Shown: piece after piece, positions 38,546 to 48,250 of the stretch
How positions within the stretch are numbered: the stretch's first letter is position 1
Layout of the letters: each line of letters starts with the position of its first letter
Assembly (NCBI GenBank): GCA_021776565.1
Contig: JAJFFQ010000038.1
Location: 1-64,000 of the forward strand
Direction of reading: 5' to 3'
Length of the DNA: 64,000 bases
From: Robiginitomaculum sp.
Lineage (GTDB): Bacteria > Pseudomonadota > Alphaproteobacteria > Caulobacterales > Maricaulaceae
Program-made: the position numbers and the translations under genes
The notes under the pieces: model-generated
The model's database searches: none
What the model was told of the DNA's origin: nothing
The model's input: the letters and a program-made list of their open reading frames with translations, nothing else

Positions 38546-39490
38546 TCAAGCTATAGCTTTAACACCACCCAGTTCACGCACAGCAGTGCTGGAACCTGGA
38601 TCCACGTCAAACAGATACCCGGCCTCATGAGCAGTCTTTGCTTTGACCAATGGCAGTTTACGCAACACTCGTGAGGCCGCAAAACGCACAAACCGACTGG
38701 CAAAGCCCTGATCTTCAATCCGGGGGTTTAGCCCTAACCGACGGCGCAAAATGCCATTGGTGATTTGGGCACCATTTTGCATGATTGTGTTAAACGGGGA
38801 ATGTTCCATGGTAATGGAAACATTCATATCACCCTGATTAAGCACCCGGTGCGGGGCATGCAGGGGCCAGGTGGCCGCCTGCCCCGGTTCCAGGTCATAT
38901 ATAATGGCCTTGTCATCAAGCTTTTCACTATAGGGCACATCATCATTATGCTCGTGCAGCAAAATCTCCTCGACTTCATGCTCAGGCAGAGTTTCTTCAT
39001 CAATTGGATAAACCCAGACCCGTTTATGTCCCCGGATATGCCACAACAAGACGTCCGAGCGGTCAATATGATAAGGAACACCTGCGGTAGGTGAAGAAAT
39101 GAGCAGGCCACCGGTCATGCTGACCGGATTAAAGGCCGGTGTCAGGGCTTTGAGTTCACCAACAATCGTTTTCAGGATCGCCGCATACTCATCATAAATG
39201 TTGAAGGTCTTGCGCAGATTGATCCACAAACGACCGGATCGCACAGCTTTTAGCAATTCCTCACCGCTATGACTGCCCGGATCTCCACCACGCCAGGATG
39301 ACATATCGTTTGCGCCATCACCCATAGTGCAAAAATCGGCAAGATCACGGGGGTGATTCTCGATCAGCTCGATCAGCTTTTCATCTGAAAACAGCGGGCT
39401 TTCATGCACCCTGTGTTGCCAGGTTACAGGTGTCTTGCCAAAATTGTCCCTGTTTGCTTCGGGCCAGTGCGTAATCAGTTCTTGTGCCAT
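38546..39490 (-). CDS. Cupin / JmjC-like protein (possible Fe(II)/2-oxoglutarate oxygenase)
   Basis: The 314 residues carry a double-stranded beta-helix signature. A His-x-Asp pair (His141, Asp143 in PYHIDRSD) and a distal His (214, in LHAPHRVLN) match the iron facial triad of cupin-8/JmjC-type hydroxylases. The N-terminal third contains WINLRKTF, common in cupin-like proteins beside oxygenase domains. The substrate is unknown, possibly a protein side chain. The ATG has AGGGG upstream. It sits alone between the secreted lysine-rich protein and the carboxylase gene. Confidence 0.65.
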   Translation of the reverse strand: MAQELITHWPEANRDNFGKTPVTWQHRVHESPLFSDEKLIELIENHPRDLADFCTMGDGANDMSSWRGGDPGSHSGEELLKAVRSGRLWINLRKTFNIYDEYAAILKTIVGELKALTPAFNPVSMTGGLLISSPTAGVPYHIDRSDVLLWHIRGHKRVWVYPIDEETLPEHEVEEILLHEHNDDVPYSEKLDDKAIIYDLEPGQAATWPLHAPHRVLNQGDMNVSITMEHSPFNTIMQNGAQITNGILRRRLGLNPRIEDQGFASRFVRFAASRVLRKLPLVKAKTAHEAGYLFDVDPGSSTAVRELGGVKAIA

Positions 39491-39576
39491 ATCAATCTAC
39501 CCCTGTGATCTGCCCCAAATCGGGGCATTGCGTTCACTTGTCAGGGGAAATTTGCAAATACCGGGCCATATGGATC

Positions 39577-41565
39577 CTAGGATTTCGGTAAAACCTCAAA
39601 ACGCACCAGCTCGTCACCTTCGCTGACCTGCGCGCCGGGCTTGACCAGCACCTTGGCGATAACGGTATCTGCCGACGCCGTTAGCGCGTGTTCCATTTTC
39701 ATGGCTTCGAGCACCACAAGCGTTTCGCCCTTTTTGACCGAAGCGCCCGGCTTCGCCGTAACGCTCAACACCTTGCCCGGCATGGGAGCAAGAATAACAA
39801 TACTGGCGCTAGCGTCAAATGCTGCCGCATCAGGGTTTGGTTTTCCCAGCCACCATGCTGCGCCATTATTAAATGTCACCTGCCCGCCAGCATAGATTTT
39901 GTTTTGTGCCCTGTGCGCAACACCATTGATCTCAAAACACACCATTGCGCCTTCAATGCAAACGTTTTGCGCATTCAGGATCACATCATTACAATTCAAC
40001 AACCAGGACGTCTCGCCATCGCGCTCGATAGCCACGCGCCATATCTCACTATTATCGCTATAGGCACGGTTCAGCACAGGCATCTGGTTCAGACGCCAGC
40101 CATCATGAACCTGCCAAGGATTGCCCGCATCCCCGGTGGCTGACGCTGTAACTTGCTCTACAAGTGCCGTGATCGCCGCCTTGCCTTGCGGAGTTTGCAA
40201 CACACCGTTCAATGCTTCGTTTTGCGCCTCGATAAAACCTGTATCAACCTCACCATCCATAAACGCAAAATTGCTCAGGCAGCGTGCCAAAAACCCGGCA
40301 TTGGTGCGCACCGGCCATGATTGCACCTCGGACAGCGCCTTTGCCAATGCCTCAATAGCCAAGGTGCGGGTTGGCGCATGAGTAATCAATTTGGTCAACA
40401 TAGGGTCGTAATGCTCGGAAACTTCATCACCTTGCACAAAGCCGGTATCGACCCTGATATTGTGCTGATCCGGCAATGTAAAATGCGTCAGTTTTCCCGT
40501 GGATGGCATATAGCCATTACCCGGATCTTCAGCATAAAGCCGCACCTCGACTGCGTGACCGCGCAGAAAAATCTGATCCTGTTTCGGCACCGAACCGCCA
40601 GCGGCAATTTTTAGCTGTAACTCCACCAGATCATAGCCGGTGACTGCTTCGCTGACCGGGTGTTCAACCTGAAGACGGGTGTTCATCTCCATAAACCAGA
40701 AACCATCGGTGCGCAGGGGGCCAGAGCCATCAACAATAAACTCAACCGTGCCAGCGTTCTCATAAGCCACAGCGCGTGCTGCCTCAACGGCTGCGCCGCA
40801 GATGGCCATGCGCATTTTTGTGGTCATACCCGGCGCGGGTGATTCTTCGATAACCTTTTGATGACGCCGTTGCACAGAGCAATCGCGTTCATAAAAATGG
40901 GCAATGCGTCCGCGCCTGTCGCCAAAAATTTGCACTTCTATGTGGCGCGGGTTTTGAATAAATTTCTCAACCAGAACCCGATCATCACCAAAGGCTGACT
41001 TGGCTTCGCGGCGTGCGGATTGCAGCGCGCCGACAAACTCATCCGGTGCATCCACCCGGCGCATACCGCGCCCACCGCCGCCGGCCACCGCCTTGATAAG
41101 CACTGGAAAACCAATTTTCCCGGCCTCTTTGAGTAATGTTTCTTCGCGCTGATCTTCGCCGTGATAGCCCGGTGTGACCGGCACACCGGCGGCCTCCATA
41201 ATGCGTTTGGCTTCGTCCTTCATGCCCATCAGGCGCATGGACTGCACCGATGGCCCGACAAAAATAATGCCGGCGCGCTTGCACGCCGCCACCAAATTCT
41301 GATTTTCAGATAAAAACCCGTAACCCGGGTGTAGCGCCTCTGCGCCAGTATCTTGCACCGCCTTCATGATGGCATCAACGTTCAGATAGCTTTTTGCCGC
41401 CTCTGCCGGGCCGATCAGCACCGCCTCGTCGGCTTGCCGAACGTGCAGGGCTTGGGCGTCCGCCTCGGAATATACCGCAATCGTGCGTATCCCCATACGC
41501 TTTGCAGTGCGCATAATCCGGCAGGCAATCTCGCCCCGATTGGCAATCAATAATGAGGTAAACAT
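39577..41565 (-). CDS. mccA: Biotin-dependent acyl-CoA carboxylase alpha subunit (3-methylcrotonyl-/propionyl-CoA type)
   Basis: This 662-residue biotin carboxylase-BCCP fusion carboxylates its own biotin with ATP and bicarbonate for transfer to an acyl-CoA by a separate beta subunit. The N-terminal biotin carboxylase domain shows LLIANRGEIACRIMRTA, the ATP-grasp loop AVAGGGGRGMR and EMNTRLQVEHPV. The C-terminal biotinyl domain has the biotin lysine Lys623 in EAMKMEH. The BT-linker length fits methylcrotonyl- or propionyl-CoA carboxylase; which of the two is undecided because no carboxyltransferase gene lies beside it. It starts 2 nt after nadE, so it is co-transcribed with it. Confidence 0.85.
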   Translation of the reverse strand: MFTSLLIANRGEIACRIMRTAKRMGIRTIAVYSEADAQALHVRQADEAVLIGPAEAAKSYLNVDAIMKAVQDTGAEALHPGYGFLSENQNLVAACKRAGIIFVGPSVQSMRLMGMKDEAKRIMEAAGVPVTPGYHGEDQREETLLKEAGKIGFPVLIKAVAGGGGRGMRRVDAPDEFVGALQSARREAKSAFGDDRVLVEKFIQNPRHIEVQIFGDRRGRIAHFYERDCSVQRRHQKVIEESPAPGMTTKMRMAICGAAVEAARAVAYENAGTVEFIVDGSGPLRTDGFWFMEMNTRLQVEHPVSEAVTGYDLVELQLKIAAGGSVPKQDQIFLRGHAVEVRLYAEDPGNGYMPSTGKLTHFTLPDQHNIRVDTGFVQGDEVSEHYDPMLTKLITHAPTRTLAIEALAKALSEVQSWPVRTNAGFLARCLSNFAFMDGEVDTGFIEAQNEALNGVLQTPQGKAAITALVEQVTASATGDAGNPWQVHDGWRLNQMPVLNRAYSDNSEIWRVAIERDGETSWLLNCNDVILNAQNVCIEGAMVCFEINGVAHRAQNKIYAGGQVTFNNGAAWWLGKPNPDAAAFDASASIVILAPMPGKVLSVTAKPGASVKKGETLVVLEAMKMEHALTASADTVIAKVLVKPGAQVSEGDELVRFEVLPKS

Positions 41566-41567
41566 AG

Positions 41568-43247
41568 CTATCTTTCTTCTACCAATCCAATGGTATCCCG
41601 GAACCTGTTGGTAATTGGATAACGGCGGTCACGGCCAAAATTACGGCGGCTGATTTTCACCCCGGGTGGTGCCTGGCGACGTTTATATTCGGCCCGATAG
41701 AGCAGGTTTTCTACCCGGCGCACGATCTGTGGTGCAAACCCGCGCGCAATGATACTGGCCGCATCGGCTTCCTCTTCGATCAAGCCATGCAATATGACAT
41801 CAAGGTCGCCGTAAGGTGGTAGGCTGTCCTGATCGGTCTGGTCTGGTTTCAGTTCTGCCGAAGGTGGTTTATCGATCACAGATTGCGGCACTACTAACCC
41901 ACGCGGCCCCAGAACGCCATCCGGGAAATTCTGGTTTCGCCATTGGCAAAGGGCAAAAACTTGCGTTTTATATATGTCTTTCAGGGCGTTATAACCGCCT
42001 GACATGTCCCCATACAAGGTGGCATAACCAACCGCCATTTCAGACTTGTTGCCGGTGGTCAGCAACATATCGCCAAACTTGTTTGAAAGCGCCATCAGCG
42101 TGACCGCACGCACCCGGGATTGCAAGTTTTCCTCGGTGGTGTCTGCATCCAGGCCAGCAAAGTGCGGCTCCAGCATCTGACCATAGGTCTCAACCGCCGC
42201 CTCAATACCAATGGTGTCATAGCGCACACCCAGGGCTTGCGCGCAGGTGAGCGCATCATCTAGGCTTTCCTGACTGGTATATTGCGATGGCATCATCACG
42301 CACCATACCCGTTCCGGCCCCAGTGCATCCACGGCAAGTGCCGCCGCAAGTGCGGAATCCACACCGCCCGAAAGACCCAACACAACACCGGGAAAGCCGT
42401 TTTTGTTGACATAATCGCCAAGGCCCAGGCAAAGCGCCCGCCAGTCTGCCTCCAACCCGTCAATAATTGGCGACAACGATGTTTTCTCGGCTTGCCAGCC
42501 ATCTGCATCATGCCGCCAGCTCAAGGTATCCACAGATACAGCAAATGATGGCACACGCTGCACCGTTTTGCCGGTCTCATCCCAGGAGAATCCGCCGCCA
42601 TCAAAGACCAGTTCATCCTGCCCGCCGACCTGATTAACAAAAACCAGCGGCACGTGCAGTTCCTTTTGCCAAGCCTTAAACGCCTGATGACGAAAATCAT
42701 TTATTTCACGGCGAAAGGGTGAGCCATTAACGCAGAGCAGCATTTGCGCCCCCGCCTCCGCCAGTGCACGCGGTACGGTTGGCAGCCAGATGTCTTCGCA
42801 AATGGGGAAGCCCAACTTTAACCCGCGAAAGTTTACCGGTTCAGGCACCGGGCCAGGGCTAAACACCCGTTTTTCATCAAAAACATCATAGTTGGGCAGT
42901 TCATGCTTGTATCGCCGGGCAATAATTTTACCCTCATCCAGCAGCAATACCGCATTATAAAGTCTGTCATCCTCAACCCATGGTGCGCCAACCAGCAAAG
43001 CCGGGCCGCCATCACTGGTCTCACGTGCCAATTGCTCAATCGCGGTGCGGCACGCAGTAACTGCAGAGGGTTTGAGCACCAGATCTTCGGGCGGATAACC
43101 AAGCACGCCCAGTTCAGTGGTCAGAACTATATCCGCACCTGCCTCTTGTCCTTGCGTCCGCGCCGCACGGATTAGGTCGCAATTACCCTTTATGTCACCC
43201 ATAACCGGGTTTAACTGTGCAGAGGAAATAGTCAGTGTGCGCGTCAT
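41568..43247 (-). CDS. nadE: Glutamine-dependent NAD+ synthetase
   Basis: This enzyme performs the last step of NAD synthesis, amidating deamido-NAD+ with ammonia released from glutamine. The N-terminal nitrilase-type glutaminase domain has Glu45, Lys114 and Cys150 (FPICEDIW) as the triad. The C-terminal ATP-pyrophosphatase domain has the P-loop LGLSGGVDSALAAAL near residue 290 and the TTGNKSEMAVGY segment. The length (559) is normal for the two-domain form. AAGGGC precedes the ATG. The preceding intergenic region contains a long imperfect palindrome. Confidence 0.95.
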   Translation of the reverse strand: MTRTLTISSAQLNPVMGDIKGNCDLIRAARTQGQEAGADIVLTTELGVLGYPPEDLVLKPSAVTACRTAIEQLARETSDGGPALLVGAPWVEDDRLYNAVLLLDEGKIIARRYKHELPNYDVFDEKRVFSPGPVPEPVNFRGLKLGFPICEDIWLPTVPRALAEAGAQMLLCVNGSPFRREINDFRHQAFKAWQKELHVPLVFVNQVGGQDELVFDGGGFSWDETGKTVQRVPSFAVSVDTLSWRHDADGWQAEKTSLSPIIDGLEADWRALCLGLGDYVNKNGFPGVVLGLSGGVDSALAAALAVDALGPERVWCVMMPSQYTSQESLDDALTCAQALGVRYDTIGIEAAVETYGQMLEPHFAGLDADTTEENLQSRVRAVTLMALSNKFGDMLLTTGNKSEMAVGYATLYGDMSGGYNALKDIYKTQVFALCQWRNQNFPDGVLGPRGLVVPQSVIDKPPSAELKPDQTDQDSLPPYGDLDVILHGLIEEEADAASIIARGFAPQIVRRVENLLYRAEYKRRQAPPGVKISRRNFGRDRRYPITNRFRDTIGLVEER

Positions 43248-43264
43248 AGCGCCCTTTTACGAGG

Positions 43265-43329
43265 CTTAGGCTCTGGACTCAATTAGCTTACCCATTCTGG
43301 TGTGCTAATTAAGTCCACAGGCCCTAGGC
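43265..43329. repeat. Long imperfect palindrome between oxidoreductase and nadE
   Basis: TGGACTCAATTAGC (43274-43287) pairs with GCTAATTAAGTCCA (43304-43317), a 14-bp stem with one mismatch and a 16-nt loop. The flanks GGCTTAGGCTC and GGCCCTAGGC extend the symmetry imperfectly outwards. It could be a terminator for the upstream oxidoreductase, an RNA structure or an operator. There is no U-run. Confidence 0.6.
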
Positions 43330-44235
43330 GACTTTGTCGACGCGTAGCGCCAGTGCCAGCGCCCTGGCACCGGCAACGCCGCACACCGGCACGCTTTCAC
43401 CATCCAGAATACCACACACAAAAGCGTTTACTTCGGCACCAAGGCAGTCCTTTGCATCGGCTTCATCGGCAAAACGATCATTGAGCGCAAACGGTGTCCC
43501 ATTAACCAGTGAGCGGTTAAAAAAATCAATCTCGACGACGCCAGAGGGGTATTCAATACGCATATGGCGCTGGCGATCCTCGGCCACACGTGAGGCATGA
43601 ACGGTCGCCCGCATACCGCCGGGATAAGTAATCACCGCCTTCGCATCATCAATGCCACCGCTTGGTCCCATGACAATGCTGGAGTGCACTTCATCGGCCT
43701 CACCGCCGGCCAGCATATTCATTAAATCAAGATCGTGGGTCATCAAATCCAGCGTAACGCTGACATCGGTGCCACGTGTCGAGTAAGGAGCAATACGGCG
43801 CGCATCAATGCTGATCGGGTTTTCAGGAACATCAAAAAGGCCAATAGCGCCAGAGACAAAGCGTTCCTGATGGCCAACCTGAAGAATAACGCCTTTTTCT
43901 TCAGCTTTGGCGATCATAACCTGCGCATCTTCAAGGCGGGTGGCCAATGGTTTTTCAACCAGAACATGCAGCCCGTGTTCCAGCGCGTCCATGGCCTGGC
44001 GAAAATGCGCACTGGCCGGGCTGGCCACAATAATGGCATCGGCGGAAGCGATCATCGCTTCGCGAGTATCAAAGGCAATGCCGCCATGTTTGGTAACCAG
44101 CGCCTGTGCGCGTTCGGGGTGTTCAGGGTCATAAACGCCGGTAAATTCAACACGCGGATGCGCGGCCAGCTTGGCCGCGTGATGGCCACCAAAAATCCCG
44201 GCACCTGAAATGCAAATTCTGATTTTGCCGTTCAT
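43324..44235 (-). CDS. Gfo/Idh/MocA-family NAD(P)-dependent oxidoreductase
   Basis: The 303 residues begin with a Rossmann nucleotide-binding motif (ICISGAGIFGGHHA). The family signature VEKPLA lies near residue 94, with the catalytic lysine that positions substrate. A C-terminal alpha/beta domain contains the TLDLMTHDLDLMNML segment, whose histidine is the usual acid/base. Substrates in this family are typically sugars, inositols or related polyols; the substrate here cannot be told. AAGGG lies about 6 nt before the ATG. Confidence 0.85.
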   Translation of the reverse strand: MNGKIRICISGAGIFGGHHAAKLAAHPRVEFTGVYDPEHPERAQALVTKHGGIAFDTREAMIASADAIIVASPASAHFRQAMDALEHGLHVLVEKPLATRLEDAQVMIAKAEEKGVILQVGHQERFVSGAIGLFDVPENPISIDARRIAPYSTRGTDVSVTLDLMTHDLDLMNMLAGGEADEVHSSIVMGPSGGIDDAKAVITYPGGMRATVHASRVAEDRQRHMRIEYPSGVVEIDFFNRSLVNGTPFALNDRFADEADAKDCLGAEVNAFVCGILDGESVPVCGVAGARALALALRVDKVA

Positions 44236-44387
44236 CCTAAGCCCTTACACGCTTTTCCATGACCTTCATGCCATTGCCGGGGCGCAACAACAATGCGTGC
44301 GGCCAACAAGAAATATGACCGATTCTTTCACTGTGGATTTTTAGCTGGGCAACCGCTAGGGTTTACCTGGAAATAACGGGGGACACG

Positions 44388-45242
44388 ATGTCAGCACAAC
44401 AAGAAAAGCAGGAATTGAACAAGACCGATATTATCGCGCTTCGAGGCCCGGAATTTGGCGAAGTGTTCAATACGTTTCTGGGCTTTGATATAAAACTTCT
44501 TGTGACCATCAAAGACCTTATCATTCACCCGGTACGGGTGGCTCGTGATGCCGTTGGCGGTAGCAAGGATACATATCTGGGACAGGTGCGTCTGTTTTTA
44601 TTCCTGTTTGGTCTGACCACCATTTTTCTGGCTATGGCCAAACTCAATGATGCCATGACAGTGGAGGCACTGTTTGGAGGCCGGGAAGAAATTCTTATAA
44701 ATTATGCTACGGAAATTGCCAAAAAAGGTGCTACCATTACTGAGGTAAACAGCGCCATACTGGGCTGGACAAACCTGCTTATTACCCCTCTCAATTTATT
44801 GTTTGCTGTAATTTTCTCTTTGTTTTTCAAAATGTTGGCACCAAAAATAAATTATCTTGGTCACCTGTTGCTCTATATTACCGCCAATAATGCCAGCACT
44901 GTTATTGGTATGCCGATTACCATTATGGTCGCCAATTTTGGCTTGCCCATTTTGCTGACAAGCCTGTTTCCCTTAACTATCCAGTTCGCCTATCTGGCCA
45001 TATACGTATGGGTATTCATGCGCAAGACTGTGACGGGGGGTATCGCCAAATTATTCATGCTGGCTTTGGTGTTCATAGTAACAACCGTCTTAGTAGGATT
45101 ATTCATGCAATTGATACTTCATTTCCTGGCCCAGGCACAATTTGGTGCCAGCCCATTGGAATTTATTATGCTGGAAGCCGTAGAAAATGCTCAAGCTGCG
45201 CCCGATGCACTTCCTAGCCCTCAACCTCTGGAAACGCCATAG
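44388..45242 (+). CDS. Multi-pass membrane protein (DUF3667/Yip1-like)
   Basis: This 284-residue protein has a soluble N-terminus of about 60 residues, then five or six hydrophobic segments (about 68-87, 130-152, 158-178, 180-212 and 222-245) and a proline-rich tail. The stretch LLVTIKDLIIHPVRVARDAVGGSKDTYLGQVR just before the first helix resembles proteins of the DUF3667 type, which have a 'T..L...P' cytoplasmic lead-in. That assignment is tentative and the function is unknown. GGGGGA precedes the ATG. The last 29 nt overlap the serine-hydrolase gene on the other strand. Confidence 0.6.
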   Translation: MSAQQEKQELNKTDIIALRGPEFGEVFNTFLGFDIKLLVTIKDLIIHPVRVARDAVGGSKDTYLGQVRLFLFLFGLTTIFLAMAKLNDAMTVEALFGGREEILINYATEIAKKGATITEVNSAILGWTNLLITPLNLLFAVIFSLFFKMLAPKINYLGHLLLYITANNASTVIGMPITIMVANFGLPILLTSLFPLTIQFAYLAIYVWVFMRKTVTGGIAKLFMLALVFIVTTVLVGLFMQLILHFLAQAQFGASPLEFIMLEAVENAQAAPDALPSPQPLETP

Positions 45243-46386
45243 CCACTTTCTGGCACCAGTCATAAAGCGCCATCCAGTCATCGCCGCCGCCCATCAGGCC
45301 AAGATGAACAATGACCAAATCCCGCGACGGCACCACCCAGATAACCTGGCCCTCATGGCCTTGCGCAGAAAAACTATCACGTGGCCCGATTGCCGAGCCA
45401 TGCCCCAGCGGGCGAATATCACTGGCATCTGCCGCATTGATCCACCAGCCAGCCCCATAAACATTGGCATTGTCAGCGGGTGTTTTGCTGCGCGAAAAAT
45501 CCACCCAGCCTTGCGGCAAAAGCCGCGCTTCACCCCATAGGCCATCACGCAGATATAAATACCCGAAGCGCGCAAAATCTCTCGCCGAAGCCCACACCAG
45601 AGAGCCACCCATAAACGTACCTGCCGGATCAAACTCTATACGGGCCTCCATGCCAAGCGGGGCAAACAGGCTGTCCTCGACAAAATCAACCATAGCCGCA
45701 GACGCGGGAAGCTCGACCCCGTCTCTTTGCGCCACAAGACCTTGCACAGCGCGGGCGATAAGGTGAAACCCGGCGGTGGAATAATTCCAGTGGGTGCCGG
45801 GTTCATGTTTCTGTTGCAAATCACGGGCATAGGCAATGGCGTCATAACGGCCCTTGCCAAACATCATCTGCACAACATCATTTTTGGCAAAATCAGGCTC
45901 TCCGATTTCGTGATAGGCCAGCCCATCAGTCATGTTCAGCCATTGCCGCCAGCTAATTTTTGCACGCGGATCGTCTATAACCCATGGCGAGGGCATGGGA
46001 GCGTCAATATCGCTAATCAACCCTTGTTCCAACGCCCGCCCGACCAACGCCGAGGTAAAAGACTTGGCCATAGACCAGCTTAATTGTCTGGTGTCGGGGC
46101 CAAAACCTGTTCGATAGTGCTCAAGCACCAACTTGCCTTTGTGGATAATGACGATGGCACGGGTTTCACCCATCACATCATCCAGTTCGCGCCCCATGGC
46201 ATCATCAACCAGGGTGGATACTGCATTGCTGGCAGAGGCTGGCATGTTACCATTATCCCAGTCCGTATCCGGCCAGTTTACTCCGTCTGGTTGCGGCGAT
46301 AACGGGTACAAACCCTGCGCCATCAGGGGTGTTGCCAACAGCAACAAGGTTACGCACAAACCCGGCAACACACTCTTGATCGTCAT
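45214..46386 (-). CDS. Exported serine hydrolase of the beta-lactamase/PBP superfamily
   Basis: The 390-residue protein has a signal peptide (about residues 1-23, ending LMAQG). Its class C beta-lactamase-like fold has the nucleophile Ser105 in SMAK (SxxK), the second motif tyrosine in WNYSTAG, and a late HEGQ loop in place of KTG. Members include D-aminopeptidases, esterases and 6-aminohexanoate-dimer hydrolases, so the substrate is open; a peptidoglycan or beta-lactam role is not implied. It is divergent from a small membrane protein, with only 39 nt between the two starts. Confidence 0.82.
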   Translation of the reverse strand: MTIKSVLPGLCVTLLLLATPLMAQGLYPLSPQPDGVNWPDTDWDNGNMPASASNAVSTLVDDAMGRELDDVMGETRAIVIIHKGKLVLEHYRTGFGPDTRQLSWSMAKSFTSALVGRALEQGLISDIDAPMPSPWVIDDPRAKISWRQWLNMTDGLAYHEIGEPDFAKNDVVQMMFGKGRYDAIAYARDLQQKHEPGTHWNYSTAGFHLIARAVQGLVAQRDGVELPASAAMVDFVEDSLFAPLGMEARIEFDPAGTFMGGSLVWASARDFARFGYLYLRDGLWGEARLLPQGWVDFSRSKTPADNANVYGAGWWINAADASDIRPLGHGSAIGPRDSFSAQGHEGQVIWVVPSRDLVIVHLGLMGGGDDWMALYDWCQKVAMAFPEVEG

Positions 46387-46425
46387 AGCCCTCTCCCGTT
46401 AAGTTAGCCATATTAGGGGAACCAC

Positions 46426-46737
46426 ATGAAAACCGTCAAAGTCTTATTTGGAATTGTTGTGATTATTGGCATTATAATTGCTGCGCTTTGGCAGTTTTAC
46501 CTGAAAAATCAAGTGGAGTACGCCCGCATTGCCACTGCATACGGCGCCAAACAGGTATGTTCCTGCCGCTTTATTGGCGAACGCGACATGCAAAGCTGCA
46601 AACTGGATTTTACCGATAATATCAGCGCCCTGACCATAACTCAGCGTGAAACCACCATTACCGCCAAAGCCCCGCTGGGCCTGGCAAGCGGACGCGCGCG
46701 CTATACGCCAAAACTGGGGTGTTCATTGGTACAATAA
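46426..46737 (+). CDS. Small membrane-anchored protein with cysteine cluster
   Basis: I do not recognise this 103-residue protein. Residues 5-25 form one hydrophobic helix (VLFGIVVIIGIIIAALWQFYL), with the remainder probably periplasmic. That part carries four cysteines (VCSCRF, QSCKLD and GCSLVQ at the end), suggesting disulfides or metal binding. AGGGGA lies before the ATG. It shares a 39-nt divergent promoter region with the exported serine hydrolase, which may mean joint regulation. Confidence 0.65.
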   Translation: MKTVKVLFGIVVIIGIIIAALWQFYLKNQVEYARIATAYGAKQVCSCRFIGERDMQSCKLDFTDNISALTITQRETTITAKAPLGLASGRARYTPKLGCSLVQ

Positions 46738-46739
46738 AA

Positions 46740-48017
46740 TTATGAGGCGACTTTGGTCTCGGGTTTTTTCTTCTTGTCTGAATAGATCAGCAGCGGTTGT
46801 GCGTCACCCTCGACGACTTCGGCGTTTACCACAACCTCCTCTACCCCGTCATGACCAGGTAGATCAAACATGGTGTCGAGCAATATGCCTTCCATAATGG
46901 AACGCAAGCCCCGGGCGCCGGTTTTGCGAGCAATGGCCTTGCGTGAAACCGCTTTGAGTGCATCCTCAGAGAAGGTCAACTGAACATCTTCCATTTCAAA
47001 CAGGCGTTCATACTGTTTGATAAGGGCGTTCTTTGGCTGGGTCAGGATTGTTACCAGCGCCTCTTCATCAAGGTTTTCAAGCGTGGCAATGACCGGCAAA
47101 CGCCCGATAAATTCCGGGATTAGCCCAAATCGCATTAAATCATCCGGTTCGACCCCTTGCAGGATGTCGCCCACTTCGCGGGTATCTTCTTCTTGCACAT
47201 CGGCACCAAAGCCGATCGAGGAACCTTTACCGCGCTGGCTGATAACTTTTTCAAGCCCGGAAAAGGCACCGCCAACTATGAAAAGAATATCCGTAGTATC
47301 AACTTGCAAAAACTCTTGCTGCGGATGTTTGCGCCCACCCTGCGGCGGAACAGAGGCAACCGTGCCTTCCATAATTTTCAGCAATGCCTGTTGCACACCT
47401 TCGCCGGATACATCACGAGTGATGGACGGATTATCAGACTTGCGGCTGATTTTATCGACCTCATCAATATAAACGATACCGCGCTGTGCCTTCTCAACAT
47501 TGTAATCTGCAGATTGCAGCAGCTTTAGAATAATATTTTCAACATCCTCGCCAACATAACCCGCTTCGGTCAGGGTTGTCGCATCAGCCATGGTAAACGG
47601 CACATCCAGAATACGCGCCAGGGTTTGCGCCAACAGAGTTTTACCGCAACCCGTCGGGCCGATCAGCAAAATGTTGGATTTGGCCAGTTCCACTTCGGTG
47701 TTTTGCGCGGCATGGTTCAACCGTTTGTAATGGTTATGAACGGCCACCGAAAGCACACGCTTGGCATAGGATTGCCCGATCACATAATCATTCAAAACTT
47801 CACAAATCTCACGCGGGGTTGGTACACCGTCGCTGGATTTGGTCAACGTGCTTTTGGCTTCGTCACGGATAATATCCATGCACAGTTCAACGCACTCATC
47901 ACAGATAAAGACCGTTGGCCCGGCAATCAGTTTACGAACTTCATGCTGACTTTTGCCGCAAAACGAACAATACAGCGTGCTTTTTGAATCACCACTATCT
48001 TCGCTGGATTTGCTCAC
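46740..48017 (-). CDS. clpX: ATP-dependent Clp protease ATP-binding subunit ClpX
   Basis: ClpX is the AAA+ unfoldase that feeds substrates, including tmRNA-tagged proteins, into ClpP. The N-terminal zinc-binding domain has CSFCGK...CDECVELC. The AAA+ core shows Walker A GPTGCGKT, Walker [11 protein letters not shown], the pore loop GYVGEDVE and the ClpP-binding IGF loop ([10 protein letters not shown]). The start is set at the GTG at 48017 (MSKSSEDS..., 425 residues) because GGTGGAG precedes it and the family begins MSK. A GTG 12 nt earlier is also open. Confidence 0.95.
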   Translation of the reverse strand: MSKSSEDSGDSKSTLYCSFCGKSQHEVRKLIAGPTVFICDECVELCMDIIRDEAKSTLTKSSDGVPTPREICEVLNDYVIGQSYAKRVLSVAVHNHYKRLNHAAQNTEVELAKSNILLIGPTGCGKTLLAQTLARILDVPFTMADATTLTEAGYVGEDVENIILKLLQSADYNVEKAQRGIVYIDEVDKISRKSDNPSITRDVSGEGVQQALLKIMEGTVASVPPQGGRKHPQQEFLQVDTTDILFIVGGAFSGLEKVISQRGKGSSIGFGADVQEEDTREVGDILQGVEPDDLMRFGLIPEFIGRLPVIATLENLDEEALVTILTQPKNALIKQYERLFEMEDVQLTFSEDALKAVSRKAIARKTGARGLRSIMEGILLDTMFDLPGHDGVEEVVVNAEVVEGDAQPLLIYSDKKKKPETKVAS

Positions 48018-48250
48018 ACTATACTCCACCGCTTTGTCAATTCGCCCGGCATTTTATGGCCGATACGAAGATTAATCCATAGAATGATAGGCCAAGGCCA
48101 ACAACATTCAAACCCTAAATGATAGTATTTAATGCAATCATTCAATATATGCTTAACAAGCGTGACATCGATGATACACCTGAAATGAAGTCATAAAGCC
48201 TGGCTGGTTCAGCGCGGCCAAGCTCCAAACCTGCTAAATACTGAAAGGCA

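Noticed and set aside
48018-48250. Small RNA or gene between clpP and clpX
   Set aside because: The 233-nt gap has no convincing open frame, tRNA or stable hairpin. A clpX promoter is the simplest content.
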